A DNA stretch of 46,269 nucleotides, taken from NCBI GenBank assembly GCA_937773465.1, contig CALJVK010000015.1, positions 1-46,269 of the forward strand. Direction: 5' to 3'. This document shows, in pieces, positions 45,957-46,269 of the stretch (positions are counted from its first letter, which is position 1; each line of letters opens with the position of its first letter). Both the position numbers and the translations under genes were made by a program. This DNA is from an uncultured Flavobacteriaceae bacterium (GTDB lineage: Bacteria > Bacteroidota > Bacteroidia > Flavobacteriales > Flavobacteriaceae). The notes beneath the pieces are model-generated. The model saw nothing but the letters and a program-made list of their open reading frames with translations, did not search any database and was not told where the DNA came from.

Positions 45957-46269
45957 TTATATAATCAACATAGCGTCACCATAAGAATAAAAATTATATT
46001 TTTCTTTTATAGCAACTGAATAGGCTTCTTTAATAAAATCAGGGCCAGCAAAAGCTGAAGCCATCATTAACAATGTAGATTTAGGTGTGTGAAAATTAGT
46101 TATCATTGAATCTGCAATTCTAAAATCATAAGGTGGAAAAATAAACTTATGAGTCCAACCACTATATGGATTCAATGTTCTAACTGATGAAACAGATGAT
46201 TCAAGTCCCCGCATTGAAGTAGTTCCAACAGCACATATTCTATTTTTATTTGCTTTCGCTCCGTTAATT
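45957..46269 (-). CDS. queA: S-adenosylmethionine:tRNA ribosyltransferase-isomerase QueA (3' part only)
   Basis: The reading frame is open to the window edge, so only the C-terminal ~104 residues are seen. They hold [16 protein letters not shown], the [22 protein letters not shown] block (here [11 protein letters not shown]) and [23 protein letters not shown], all typical of the QueA C-terminus. QueA transfers the ribosyl part of SAM to preQ1 in tRNA to form epoxyqueuosine. An internal ATG at 46214 is not the start. rlmN follows after 10 nt. Confidence 0.93.
   Translation of the reverse strand, partial: INGAKANKNRICAVGTTSMRGLESSVSSVRTLNPYSGWTHKFIFPPYDFRIADSMITNFHTPKSTLLMMASAFAGPDFIKEAYSVAIKEKYNFYSYGDAMLII

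Noticed and set aside
1..46269. Mobile elements, prophage, defence islands, CRISPR arrays, rRNA genes or a replication origin
   Set aside because: No transposase, integrase, phage, restriction or Cas gene, no long terminal repeats and no rRNA sequence were seen; no dnaA or DnaA-box cluster was noticed.

Overview
This window comes from a marine-type flavobacterium (Bacteroidota, Flavobacteriia) with an AT-rich, very compact genome. The evidence is type IX secretion and gliding genes (a T9SS plug protein, PorT/SprT, GldB, GldC), a TamL-type lipoprotein assembly factor, a short 287-residue primary sigma factor without region 1.1, several TAnnTTTG promoter elements and few Shine-Dalgarno sequences. 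It is a core-genome segment. I see no phage, insertion sequence, CRISPR array, integrase or toxin-antitoxin pair. No gene-free stretch exceeds 300 bases; the two longest are 229 nt (38240-38468) and 226 nt (20863-21088).

Layout. 1-5906: end of a T9SS plug gene, apaG, pruA interrupted by a one-base frameshift, rsmG (minus), a fatty acid desaturase and an aspartate aminotransferase. 5900-8758 (minus): trkA-trkH potassium uptake. 8870-12828: porT, a SpoU-family rRNA methyltransferase (minus) and tamL. 12873-20160: fbaA, accD, rpsO, pnp, rpoD, rpe and anmK, all on the plus strand. 20164-22630: a DUF1080 lipoprotein (minus), an exported PHP-domain phosphodiesterase (plus) and a DUF2141 protein (minus), followed by tRNA-Arg(TCG). 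22729-38239 (minus): the full division and cell wall (dcw) cluster in the order mraZ, rsmH, ftsL, ftsI, murE, mraY, murD, ftsW, murG, murC, ftsQ, ftsA, ftsZ, yqeY, with genes overlapping or 1-12 nt apart. 38469-41940: alpha/beta hydrolase, engB, gldC and gldB (minus), nadE. 41941-46269 (minus): dnaG, a polyprenyl synthase, rlmN and the 3' end of queA.

How the genes work together. The dcw operon supplies the cytoplasmic Mur ligases (MurC, MurD, MurE), lipid I/II synthesis (MraY, MurG), the septal synthase pair FtsW/FtsI and the FtsZ/A/Q/L divisome. MurE carries the DNPR motif of the meso-diaminopimelate type. The operon starts with MraZ, whose promoter carries three tandem 10-bp boxes that look like its own operator. 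PorT, the plug protein, GldB and GldC point to a working T9SS/gliding machine whose genes are scattered among housekeeping genes.

Nothing here is clearly a new biological system. The best leads are the MraZ operator array, the overlapping or abutting 3' ends of all seven convergent gene pairs, a 24-bp perfect palindrome over the anmK start codon, a poly-T-interrupted second signal peptide upstream of the phosphodiesterase, loss of all zinc ligands in both DnaG and AccD, and the pruA frameshift.
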